Shown: positions 1-6,654, counted from the stretch's first letter. The stretch: DNA of 7,968 nt from an uncultured Oscillospiraceae bacterium (GCA_934670025.1 CAKUOS010000069.1:1-7968), one strand, 5' to 3'. The notes: generated by a model from the letters alone, not told the origin. Made by a program: numbers and translations.

Positions 1-2726
1 GGGCAGAACTGCGTGCAGTTGCCGCACTCGTTGCACATCTTGTCGACGTGGACGATCTCGTGGCGGCCGTCGGCCATCTTGACGACGACGTTGGCGCGGT
101 TCGGGCAGGAATCGGCGCAGTTTTCGCAGACGGTGTTGCAGTTCAGGCAGCGGCTGCCCTCGCAGCAGGCGTCCTTCGCCATTTTGAGAATGCCCTTCTT
201 GGCGATGGCGTCGGCCTTGGTCGGGTACGCCTGCTCGGGGATCTCATACATGTGCGCCTTGCCGATGACGGCCTCAGCGAACGCGGCGGCGTCGGCAATG
301 CCCTCTACCACGGTCGCGGGGCCGCGATGCGCGTCGCCCGCGGACCAGACGTTCTCGACGTTGGTCTTGAAGGCCGGGCCCTTGCGGCCCATTTCGATGC
401 CGTTTTCGGCCATGAGCCTGCTGTCGACCTTCTCGCCGATGGCGGAGATGACGAGATCGCACGGGATCTCGAAATACTCGCCGGTGGCGACCGGGCTGCG
501 GCGGCCGGAAGCGTCGGGCTCGCCGAGCTTCATCTTTTCGAGCTTCAGCTTGCCATCCTTCTGCTCGATGGGCGCGGCCAGCTCGATCATGTTGACGCCC
601 TCGTCGATGGCGAGCTTCAGCTCGTGCTCGTCGGCGGGCATTTCCTTCTTCGTACGGCGGTAGACGAGCGTGGAGGAGCACGCGCCCATGCGCTTGGCGA
701 CGCGCGCGGCGTCCATCGCGGTGTTGCCCGCACCGACGACGACCACGTGGCCCTCGAGGCACGGCTTGACCTGCTGCTTCATTTCCTTCATCCAGCCGAT
801 GACGCCCTTGACGTTGCCGGGGATGCCGAGCCCGCCCGCCTGCCATGCGCCGGTGGCCATCAGGATGTGCGTGTAGCCCATCTTTTTGAGCGCGTCAACG
901 CTCGGGGCCGGTGCGCCGCACTTGACCTCGACACCGAGACGCTCCATGATGGAGATGTCCTTGTCGATGGCTTCGTCGGAGATACGGAACGCGGGGATGA
1001 CGTAGCGCGGCACGCCGCCGAGCTTCGCTTCGCGCTCAAAGATCGTCGTCTCGACGCCGCCGCGGGCGAGGAAGTACGCCGCCGCGATGCCCGTCGGGCC
1101 GCCGCCGATGATGGCTGCCTTCTTGCCCGGAACCTTGGCCGTGGGCTTGAGATCGGCCATCAGCGCGCCGTAGCCGTGCGCGGCCGCGGTGAGCTTGGTG
1201 TCGCGGATGTGGACGGATTCGTCATAGAAGTTGCGCGAGCACTTGTTCTGGCAGCGGTGCGCGCAGATCGTGCCGGTGATGAACGGCAGGGGGTTCTTTT
1301 CCGTGATGAGCTTCAGGGCCGGGCCGTACAGACCACGGCGGACAAGCTCCATGTACTCCGGAATGTCCTGATGGATGGGGCAGCCGCCCTTGCAGGGCGC
1401 GGTGAAGCAGTCGATGAGAGGAACCTTGTCCTCGCTCTTGCGCGCGGGCAGCGGCTTGATGGGCTTGAGATGGTGGTAGTCCGAATGGCTGGCCGCGGAC
1501 ATATCGCTGATCGCGGAGGAATCGGTGCCGTTGAAGGCGTGATAGGGGAGCTTCTCGACCTTCTCGACCATCTGGTGCAGACGGTTGTATCCGCCGGGCT
1601 TGAGGATGGTGGTCGCGACGGTGATGGGCCAGATCCCGGCCGCGAACAGCCGGTCACAGTTGAAGAATTCCGCGCCGCCGGCGAAGGAAATGCGCATTTT
1701 GCCGTTAAACTGGCGGGAAATGCGGTTGCACATCTCGATGGTCAGCGGGAACAGGCTCCGGCCGGACATATACATCTCGGTGCCGGGCAGCTCGTTGCGG
1801 GTTGTGTCGACGGGGAAGGTGTTGGAGAGCTTGAGACCGAACTCCAGACCGAGCGAATCGGCCAGCGCCTGGAGCCGCTCGAACATCGGGACGGCGTCGG
1901 CCCACTGGAGGTCTTCGTTGAAGTGATGCTCGTCGAAGACGATGTAGTCGTAGCCCATCGAATCGAGGATGGTGCGGGCGGTCTTGTAGCCGAGGATGGT
2001 CGGGTTGCACTTGACGAAGGCGTGCAGATGCTTTTCGGTCAGCAGATAGGCGGTGATACGCTCGATCTCCTGCGGCGGGCAGCCATGGAGCGTCGAGACG
2101 GTGACGCTGCGGCTGATGCGCGGGGAGATGGCGGCGATGTAGTCCTTCTCCTGCGGGAACATCTCGGTGAGAACGGCGATGCACTCCCTGAACTGCGCGG
2201 TGTTCGACGCATCCATCATGTTGTCGATGTAGGTGTTGACCTTCTCGCCCTTGATGCCCTCGAGATCGTAGCCGACGGACATATTGAACACGAAGCCGTC
2301 GGGCGAACCGAGGCCGTAGACCTTGGACAGCACCTTCAGCGCGCACCAGGCCTTGATGTACTCATCCTGCGCCTGCGGGACTTCCAGCTCGGTCGACCAT
2401 TCCTGGTTGTAGCCCTCGTCGGCGGCCAGAATGCACGGACGCGGCACGCAGCGGGCCAGCTCTTCGCCGTCCATTTTCTGCACGGTCTTGACCTCGAAGA
2501 AGCGCGCGCCGGCAAAATAGGCGGCGATGAGGTTCTGCGCCAGCTGACCGTTGGGGCCGGCAGCCGGGCCGAACGGCGTTTCGATCGTCTCGCCGAAGAT
2601 GGGCAGCATTTTGCCGCCGGCGAAATACGGCGTGTGGACGCCGAAGACCTCGCCCTCGCGGGCGTATTCGGTGACGATCCAGTTCATCAGGGACTTGAAC
2701 GGGATCGGATACATTTTTTCAGACAT
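1..2726 (-). CDS. ygfK: YgfK-type flavin/iron-sulfur oxidoreductase ('putative selenate reductase' subunit), C-terminus cut by window edge
   Basis: The visible part is 908 codons with no stop; family members are about 1000 residues, so roughly 100 are missing. The start is the ATG at 2726, with AGGAGG-type site at 2733-2738 six bases upstream. Order of domains: an N-terminal FMN-barrel-like region (PFGPAAGPNG at 51-60, FEVKTV at 77-82, HGCPPQE around Cys216), resembling dihydroorotate and dihydropyrimidine dehydrogenases; a cysteine-rich helical iron-sulfur domain (Cys440, 445, 449, 488, 492, 496); an FAD-binding GGGPTG at 541-546; an NAD(P)-binding GAGNTA at 665-670; then C-terminal ferredoxin-like clusters (Cys860, 863, 867, 870, 874, and CX2CX2CX3C at 898-908). 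The family is named as a predicted selenate reductase because it sits with selenium-dependent molybdenum hydroxylases; the true substrate is not shown by sequence. An electron-transfer or ring-reducing role in purine breakdown is equally plausible. The 32-base gap to the membrane-protein gene upstream suggests cotranscription. Confidence 0.93.
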   Translation of the reverse strand, partial: MSEKMYPIPFKSLMNWIVTEYAREGEVFGVHTPYFAGGKMLPIFGETIETPFGPAAGPNGQLAQNLIAAYFAGARFFEVKTVQKMDGEELARCVPRPCILAADEGYNQEWSTELEVPQAQDEYIKAWCALKVLSKVYGLGSPDGFVFNMSVGYDLEGIKGEKVNTYIDNMMDASNTAQFRECIAVLTEMFPQEKDYIAAISPRISRSVTVSTLHGCPPQEIERITAYLLTEKHLHAFVKCNPTILGYKTARTILDSMGYDYIVFDEHHFNEDLQWADAVPMFERLQALADSLGLEFGLKLSNTFPVDTTRNELPGTEMYMSGRSLFPLTIEMCNRISRQFNGKMRISFAGGAEFFNCDRLFAAGIWPITVATTILKPGGYNRLHQMVEKVEKLPYHAFNGTDSSAISDMSAASHSDYHHLKPIKPLPARKSEDKVPLIDCFTAPCKGGCPIHQDIPEYMELVRRGLYGPALKLITEKNPLPFITGTICAHRCQNKCSRNFYDESVHIRDTKLTAAAHGYGALMADLKPTAKVPGKKAAIIGGGPTGIAAAYFLARGGVETTIFEREAKLGGVPRYVIPAFRISDEAIDKDISIMERLGVEVKCGAPAPSVDALKKMGYTHILMATGAWQAGGLGIPGNVKGVIGWMKEMKQQVKPCLEGHVVVVGAGNTAMDAARVAKRMGACSSTLVYRRTKKEMPADEHELKLAIDEGVNMIELAAPIEQKDGKLKLEKMKLGEPDASGRRSPVATGEYFEIPCDLVISAIGEKVDSRLMAENGIEMGRKGPAFKTNVENVWSAGDAHRGPATVVEGIADAAAFAEAVIGKAHMYEIPEQAYPTKADAIAKKGILKMAKDACCEGSRCLNCNTVCENCADSCPNRANVVVKMADGRHEIVHVDKMCNECGNCTQFC

Positions 2727-2758
2727 ATGATTACCTCCAAAAATTAGTAACTGCGTAT

Positions 2759-3208
2759 TTAGTAGCCGCGGCCCTTCCAGAAACGTATCAATACGATGGG
2801 CAGACCGGCTGTGACGAATGTCAGAAGATCCTTTACGAAGGCCAGCGCCTGTGCGCCGAGGTCCGCTGCGGTGAACAGCGCCAGAACGCTGGTCACAAAG
2901 ATCAGAAAGCTCTTGAGCGCAGGCAGGATCGAGACGGCAAAGATCACGGCCGTTCCCGCGTGTTTCCCGCAGAGCAGAAGGATCCATCCGACGAGCGCGG
3001 CAAGGCCCGCAAGCGCGGCAAGATAAACGGTCGTTTTTCCCGGGAAAAACTCCGGCATATAATACTCAAAGAACGAATTGAGACAGCGCAGGCCGAGCCG
3101 CTCCATGCCGAGATCGAACAGCGCGAACAGCAAAGCGTCGAGCGTGGAGAACACAAGCACGGCAAGCAGGCTCCATTTGCAGAACCGCTGACGGGCAGTT
3201 TCGTACAT
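2759..3208 (-). CDS. Small four-helix membrane protein, function unknown
   Basis: This encodes a 149-residue hydrophobic protein that I do not recognise. The ATG at 3208 is preceded at seven bases by AGGAGG (3216-3221), so the start is well supported, and the TAA stop lies 32 bases before the ygfK start. Four membrane segments are visible at about residues 12-32, 60-80, 86-111 and 120-141, with a short basic N-terminus (RQRFCKW) and a basic C-terminal tail (RFWKGRGY). The loop between helices 1 and 2 (about 33-58) is aromatic-rich with a CLNSFFEYYMPEFF segment. No transport or enzyme signature is evident. The position between ssnA and ygfK, with close spacing to ygfK, suggests a role linked to that unit, for example as a membrane partner, but this is inference only. 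Confidence 0.8.
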   Translation of the reverse strand: MYETARQRFCKWSLLAVLVFSTLDALLFALFDLGMERLGLRCLNSFFEYYMPEFFPGKTTVYLAALAGLAALVGWILLLCGKHAGTAVIFAVSILPALKSFLIFVTSVLALFTAADLGAQALAFVKDLLTFVTAGLPIVLIRFWKGRGY

Positions 3209-3262
3209 CGGTCTTCCTCCTGTTCCACATCGTAGGGCTGATGCCCACTGCCTGTTGGTTAT

Positions 3263-3490
3263 CGACCTCTCCGACCCTTCGGGCCAGCATCCCTACCCCC
3301 TTTGTCCCTGCGGGACATTTCCCCCTGACAGGGGGAATCGGCCCCTTCGCAAGGGGAGGCGTTAGACTGCGCATCGTCCAAGGCTCCCCTTGGCAAGGGG
3401 AGCTGTCAGCGAAGCTGACTGAGAGGTTGAAAACCGATGGGCCGACCTCTCCGGATTGCTACGCTGCCCACCTCCTTTGAAAAGGGGCGG
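3263..3490. repeat. Cluster of dispersed hairpin (REP/MITE-like) repeat modules
   Basis: The roughly 290 bases between ssnA and the membrane-protein gene contain no credible gene but are packed with short hairpins: TGTCCC/GGGACA (3303-3317), TTCCCCC/GGGGGAA (3319-3337), CCCCTT/AAGGGG (3342-3356), a 9-bp stem GCTCCCCTT/AAGGGGAGC (3383-3403) and GTCAGC/GCTGAC with a GAA loop (3405-3419). A conserved terminal box, CGACCTCTCCG, occurs identically at 3263-3273 and 3443-3453, and in inverted form as GAGAGGTTG at 3421-3429. This marks three modules, two of them facing each other. The pattern of a GC stem, a second stem and then GAGAGGT resembles intergenic repeats I recall as common in gut Clostridia. 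They may also slow transcription or protect the ssnA transcript 3' end, but no strong T-run follows any stem on the minus strand. Confidence 0.75.
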
Positions 3491-3499
3491 CTTTTTCGC

Positions 3500-4843
3500 T
3501 TAGTACGTTCTGTGATTCAGCTCCCCCCAGAGCTTCTTCGCAGCTTCGAGAATGTGCGCGTTTTCGGCTTCCTCGTCGATGCCGATGAGCTCGCGGTCCT
3601 TCATCAGGAGCTTGCCGTTGGCGATCGTCGTGCGGCAGAGCTTGCCGGTCATGCCGAAGAGGATATGGCCGTCGATGTTTTCGTCGGAGAACGGGGTGAA
3701 CGGCTTGTAGTCCATGACGATGATGTCGGCGGCGGCGCCGGCCTTGAGAACGCCCAGCTCGTCCGGGAAGTACTTCGCGCCAATCTTCGCGTTGTTTTTA
3801 AACAGCATACCGGTCACTTCGCACCACGCGACGTTCGGCAGGCAGGCGTTGAGGCGCTGGACGCAGAGCGCGGCCTTGAGCGACTCGATCATATCGTTGG
3901 TCCATGCGTCGGTGCCGAGGCCGAGGAGGATGCCGGCTTTCGAGAGCGGCAGCACCGGGCAGACGCCGACGGCGTTGGACATGTTGGACTCGGGGTTGTT
4001 GACGACCATGGTGTGGGTGTTCTGGATGAGCTCGATCTCCGCGGGGTTCACGTGGATGCAGTGGCCGAGGATGGTCTTCTCGCCCAGAATGCCGTGGTCG
4101 TGCAGGCGCTGCACGGGGCGGCGGCCGTAGTTCTGCAGGGAGTCATAGACGTCGTTCATGCCCTCGGAGACGTGGATGTGGTAGCCGGTGCGGCCGTTGT
4201 TGGCCTCGACCATGCGGTCAAACGTCTTGTCGGAGATGGTGAACAGCGCGTGGCCGCCGAACATGGCCGCGAGCATCGGATCCTTCTTTTCTTCGCAGTA
4301 GGAGATCCAGTCCGCGTTCTCCTTGATGGCCTGAAGGCACTTCTCTTCGCCGTCACGGTCGGAAACTTCGTAGCACAGGCAGGAGCGGATGCCGAACTTC
4401 CTGGCGCTCTCGCCGATCTGGAAGAGGGAACCCGGGATCTCGCAGTAGGCCGCGTGATGGTCGAAGATGGTCGTGACGCCCTGCTTGATGCAGTCGATGT
4501 AGAGCGCGTCCGCGGAGGCGCGCGAACCCTCGAGCGTCAGCTTGCGGTCCATCGCCCACCACGTGCCGTCGAGCACTTCGTAGAAGTTCGTGGGGTTGTT
4601 GCCCACGATGGACAGGCCGCGCGCGAGCGCGGAGTAGATGTGCGTGTGGGCGTTGATGAACGCGGGCATGATGACGCCGCCTTTGGCGTCGATGATCTCG
4701 GCCTGCGGGTATTTGGCGCGCAGCGCGGCTTCCTCGCCGACCTCGACGATCTTGGTGCCCTCATAGGCAACGGCGCCCTTTTCGTAGTAGCCCTTGCCGC
4801 CTTCGTCGCGGGTGATGACACGTCCGTTTGTGAGTAAGTACAT
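3500..4843 (-). CDS. ssnA: SsnA, amidohydrolase-family selenium/purine cluster protein
   Basis: This is a 447-residue metal-dependent amidohydrolase of the SsnA type. The ATG at 4843 has AGGAGG (4851-4856) seven bases upstream. Metal and active-site residues are intact: NAHTH (His66, His68) after strand one, YHIHVSE (His222, His224, Glu227), GHCIH (His261) and GTDAW (Asp312). A short beta-sandwich half is formed by the N- and C-termini (about 1-58 and 367-420), as in cytosine and guanine deaminase relatives. The family is found in genomes with labile-selenium molybdenum hydroxylases and is usually described as a selenium-metabolism protein of unknown reaction; hydrolytic deamination or ring opening of a purine-derived compound is a reasonable expectation from the fold. 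Its transcript starts at a strong promoter about 200 nt upstream and passes through a structured leader, so this gene is likely controlled by attenuation. Confidence 0.92.
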   Translation of the reverse strand: MYLLTNGRVITRDEGGKGYYEKGAVAYEGTKIVEVGEEAALRAKYPQAEIIDAKGGVIMPAFINAHTHIYSALARGLSIVGNNPTNFYEVLDGTWWAMDRKLTLEGSRASADALYIDCIKQGVTTIFDHHAAYCEIPGSLFQIGESARKFGIRSCLCYEVSDRDGEEKCLQAIKENADWISYCEEKKDPMLAAMFGGHALFTISDKTFDRMVEANNGRTGYHIHVSEGMNDVYDSLQNYGRRPVQRLHDHGILGEKTILGHCIHVNPAEIELIQNTHTMVVNNPESNMSNAVGVCPVLPLSKAGILLGLGTDAWTNDMIESLKAALCVQRLNACLPNVAWCEVTGMLFKNNAKIGAKYFPDELGVLKAGAAADIIVMDYKPFTPFSDENIDGHILFGMTGKLCRTTIANGKLLMKDRELIGIDEEAENAHILEAAKKLWGELNHRTY

Positions 4844-5045
4844 GGGGAATCCTCCTTTTCGTGATGATCACCGGTCTGCGTATATAACAAAAGTGCTCCA
4901 GACCATCGTCTGAAACACTCTGCCGTGCAAGCCGAGTGATAGTTGCAGCCCGTGTGCGAAACACTTCCTTACAGCTACCAATCTTAGATTGTTTTTTAGA
5001 CAACATCACAATATACTGCCAGATGGTGTGATCTTGTCTTCGTTA
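4844..5045 (-). promoter_or_regulatory. Structured 5' leader of ssnA, candidate attenuator or riboswitch of unrecognised class
   Basis: The region between the predicted transcript start (about 5044) and ssnA is AT-richer than the surrounding genes and folds into several elements, read on the minus strand. First comes a 12-bp hairpin with one G-G mismatch near the 5' end (arms 5027-5039 and 4998-5010, 16-nt loop). Next is CAATC-TAA-GATTG (4979-4991). A possible GGTAG/CTATC pairing (4975-4979 with 4938-4942) encloses GTGT/ACAC (4961-4964 with 4952-4955). A terminator-like hairpin follows at 4892-4919. AGTGTTTC occurs twice (4958-4965 and 4912-4919), and the first copy can pair over 8 bp with the terminator 3' arm (4892-4899), giving a competing structure. 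CACTC (4934-4938) can also pair with GAGTG (4916-4920), which overlaps the terminator 5' arm. I see no purine, T-box or molybdenum-cofactor riboswitch signature. Confidence 0.5.
4885..4919 (-). terminator. Terminator-like hairpin inside the ssnA leader
   Basis: On the minus strand AGTGTTTCAGAC and GTCTGGAGCACT form a 12-bp stem (arms 4908-4919 and 4892-4903, two G-U pairs) closed by a GATG tetraloop. It is followed by the tract TTTTGTT (4886-4892, the first T also able to close the stem). It lies about 35 bases before the ssnA ribosome-binding site, so as a terminator it would act on the ssnA transcript itself. The T-tract is interrupted, so efficiency is uncertain. Confidence 0.5.
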
Positions 5046-5050
5046 CCTTC

Positions 5051-5079
5051 ATTATAAAATGCGGGCAAAAAAATTTCAA
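5051..5079 (-). promoter_or_regulatory. Sigma-A promoter for the ssnA transcript
   Basis: On the minus strand TTGAAA (5074-5079) and TATAAT (5051-5056) are separated by exactly 17 bases (5057-5073). The -10 box is perfect and the -35 matches five of six consensus bases. The expected start site is near 5044. The -35 box and most of the spacer lie inside one arm of the inverted repeat at 5061-5104. Confidence 0.75.
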
Positions 5080-5104
5080 TGCTCCTGCAAAATTTTTTGC
5101 CCGC
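5061..5104. terminator. Large inverted repeat, likely bidirectional terminator after the deaminase gene
   Basis: GCGGGC-A7-TTT (5061-5076) is mirrored by AAA-T6-GCCCGC (5090-5104), giving a stem of about 15 bp with one unpaired base and a 13-nt loop. On the minus strand, about 50 bases after the deaminase stop, it is followed by ATTTTAT. On the plus strand it is followed by CATTTTTTAC. A-tract, GC clamp and T-tract together fit an intrinsic terminator. Confidence 0.6.
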
Positions 5105-5153
5105 CATTTTTTACAAACTTCGCGGCCGATTTTTGAGCAATCTGCGCGCGGTT

Positions 5154-6512
5154 TTAAACCCTGGTCAAATACCGGTCGCAGACGGCCTGCGCCTGTTCGG
5201 CGACGACAGGCTCGTCGATCGTGACGAGACGGCCCTCGCGGACGGTGATGCGGCCGTTCACGACGGTGCAGTCGACCGGACCGCGCACGCCGACGGTGGC
5301 GAGGACGGATCTCGGGTCATAGCACGCGCCGGTGAGCTCCAGCCGCCGGCTGTCGATGAGGAACAGGTCGCAGCATTTCCCGACGGCAAGCTGGCCGATA
5401 TCGTCGCGCCCGAGCAGACGCGCGCTGCCGCGCGTGGCGATCTTTAAAATGTCGTAGCCCGACGGCGCTTCGCGGCTGGAATTGAGCCGGTGGAGCAAAA
5501 ACGCCGTGCGCAGCTCCTCCATGAGGCTCGAACCGTCGTTCGACGCGGAGCCGTCGACGCCGAGGCCGACCGGCACGCCGAGCTTCAGCATCTCCGGGAT
5601 GCGCGCGATACCGGAGGCGAGCTTCATATTGGAGATCGGGCAGTGGCACACGCCGGTGCCCGTCTCGGCGAGCAGACGCAGCTCTTCGTCGTTAAAATGG
5701 ATGCCGTGCGCATACCACACGTCCGGGCCGACCCAGCCGAGCGTCTGCATGAACGCCAGCGGACGCATCCCCTCGCGCGCAAGCATATAGTTTTCCTCGT
5801 CTTTCGTCTCGCACAGGTGCGTGTGCAGGCGCACGTGATACTGCCGCGCGAGAATGGCGCTCTGCCGCAGCAGCTCCGCCGACACGGAGAACGGCGAGCA
5901 CGGCGCGAGCGCCACGCGGCGCATGGAGCCGAACGACGGATCGTGATACGCCTCGATGAGGCGCGCGGAATCGGCCATGATCTCGTCGACGGTCTGCACG
6001 ACGGAGTCGGGCGGCAGACCGCCGTCCTTGACCGACAGGTCCATCGACCCGCGCGAGCAGTGCATCCGCATCCCAAGCTCCGACGCGGCCGCGAACTGCG
6101 TGCCGATGAGATCCCCGGCGCCGGCAGGGAAGACGTAGTGGTGGTCGAAGCACGTCGTGCAGCCGTGCTTCATCAGTTCGCCCATGCCCGTCAGGCTCGA
6201 CAGGCGCACGACCTCGGTATCGAGGTTTTTCCAGATCTCATAGAGCGTTTTCAGCCAGTCGAACAGCTCCATATTCTGCACCTGCGGCAGATTGCGCGAA
6301 AACTGCTGGTACAGGTGGTGGTGTGTGTTGACAAGGCCGGGATAGCAGAGCATATGGCCCGCGTCGAGCACCTCGTCGGCCGGCTGCCGGAGTTGCGGGC
6401 CGATGGCGCGGATGACGCCGTCCTCGGCGTAGAGGTCGACGTTCTGACGGACGGTATCGTTGTCGTCACAGGTGACGAGCTGGGAAATATTGCGGATCAG
6501 AAGACGATGCAT
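5154..6512 (-). CDS. 8-oxoguanine deaminase-like amidohydrolase (hydroxyatrazine ethylaminohydrolase/AtzB-type family)
   Basis: This encodes a 452-residue amidohydrolase; the usual family length is about 450. Zinc and catalytic residues are intact: NTHHH (His64 and His66), THLCE (His232, Glu235), AHGIH (His269) and GVDGSASND (Asp320). Family-typical stretches include FDHHYVFP after the first strand, CSRGSMDLS, and GGLPPDSVV, which match 8-oxoguanine deaminases rather than plain guanine deaminases or chlorohydrolases. The expected reaction is 8-oxoguanine plus water to urate plus ammonia, in the cytoplasm. The ATG at 6512 is chosen because AGGATGG lies eight bases upstream; an in-frame ATG at 6524 would add four residues but has AAGG directly abutting it with no spacing. 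It has its own promoter, diverges from the regulator gene and precedes ssnA on the same strand, with a likely terminator and a new promoter between the two. Related substrates such as isoxanthopterin or another oxidised purine cannot be excluded. Confidence 0.87.
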   Translation of the reverse strand: MHRLLIRNISQLVTCDDNDTVRQNVDLYAEDGVIRAIGPQLRQPADEVLDAGHMLCYPGLVNTHHHLYQQFSRNLPQVQNMELFDWLKTLYEIWKNLDTEVVRLSSLTGMGELMKHGCTTCFDHHYVFPAGAGDLIGTQFAAASELGMRMHCSRGSMDLSVKDGGLPPDSVVQTVDEIMADSARLIEAYHDPSFGSMRRVALAPCSPFSVSAELLRQSAILARQYHVRLHTHLCETKDEENYMLAREGMRPLAFMQTLGWVGPDVWYAHGIHFNDEELRLLAETGTGVCHCPISNMKLASGIARIPEMLKLGVPVGLGVDGSASNDGSSLMEELRTAFLLHRLNSSREAPSGYDILKIATRGSARLLGRDDIGQLAVGKCCDLFLIDSRRLELTGACYDPRSVLATVGVRGPVDCTVVNGRITVREGRLVTIDEPVVAEQAQAVCDRYLTRV

Positions 6513-6547
6513 GGCTGGAACCATCCTTTTTCGAGTTTTCGTCTTCT

Positions 6548-6576
6548 ATTGTAAACAGGCTGCGCGAAAAAATCAA
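6548..6576 (-). promoter_or_regulatory. Promoter for the 8-oxoguanine deaminase-like gene
   Basis: On the minus strand TTGATT (6571-6576) and TACAAT (6548-6553) are separated by 17 bases, giving a start site near 6541 and a short leader of about 30 nt. A GTAAACA sequence (6551-6557, plus strand) overlapping the -10 differs by one base from the half-site of the palindrome at 6640-6654. Confidence 0.65.
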
Positions 6577-6600
6577 CCGCCGCATCTTTGTGCGACGGTC

Positions 6601-6629
6601 TTGCGGATGGAAACCGGATGTGGTATATT
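6601..6629 (+). promoter_or_regulatory. Promoter for the helix-turn-helix regulator gene
   Basis: TTGCGG (6601-6606) and TATATT (6624-6629) are separated by 17 bases, and a TG at 6621-6622 makes an extended -10, which compensates for the weak second half of the -35. The expected start is near 6636, immediately before the palindrome at 6640-6654. Confidence 0.6.
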
Positions 6630-6639
6630 GAAAATAAAC

Positions 6640-6654
6640 GTAAATAATATTTAC
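6640..6654. promoter_or_regulatory. Perfect 15-bp palindrome, candidate operator of the adjacent regulator
   Basis: GTAAATA-A-TATTTAC is a perfect 7+1+7 inverted repeat just downstream of the predicted start of the regulator transcript and 13 bases before its ribosome-binding site. Position and size suit binding of a dimeric Xre-type repressor to control its own gene. It is too AU-rich to be a convincing RNA hairpin. Confidence 0.55.

Noticed and set aside
48..2747. An 899-codon open frame on the plus strand opposite ygfK
   Set aside because: Its product is a low-complexity run of Asp, Val, Gly, Ala, Leu and Arg with no family features, while the minus strand encodes a protein with clear FAD, NAD(P) and iron-sulfur motifs. 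Long antisense frames are expected in GC-rich coding DNA.
3437..4837. A 466-codon plus-strand frame opposite ssnA
   Set aside because: It is a shadow of ssnA, with no recognisable domain and the same compositional bias as the one opposite ygfK.
4761..5009. An 82-codon minus-strand frame running through the leader into ssnA
   Set aside because: It lacks a ribosome-binding site and overlaps ssnA in another frame; the composition looks random.
4844..5045. A classical purine riboswitch, T-box or molybdenum-cofactor riboswitch in the ssnA leader
   Set aside because: I looked for their core sequences and the three-way purine fold and found none; the leader is reported only as an unclassified candidate.
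4998..5054. An 18-codon leader peptide on the minus strand starting at the ATG within TATAATG
   Set aside because: The ATG overlaps the -10 box, so it would not be in a transcript from that promoter, and no ribosome-binding site precedes it.
5490..6554. A 354-codon plus-strand frame opposite the deaminase
   Set aside because: It is a shadow of an amidohydrolase gene whose metal-binding residues are all intact on the minus strand.
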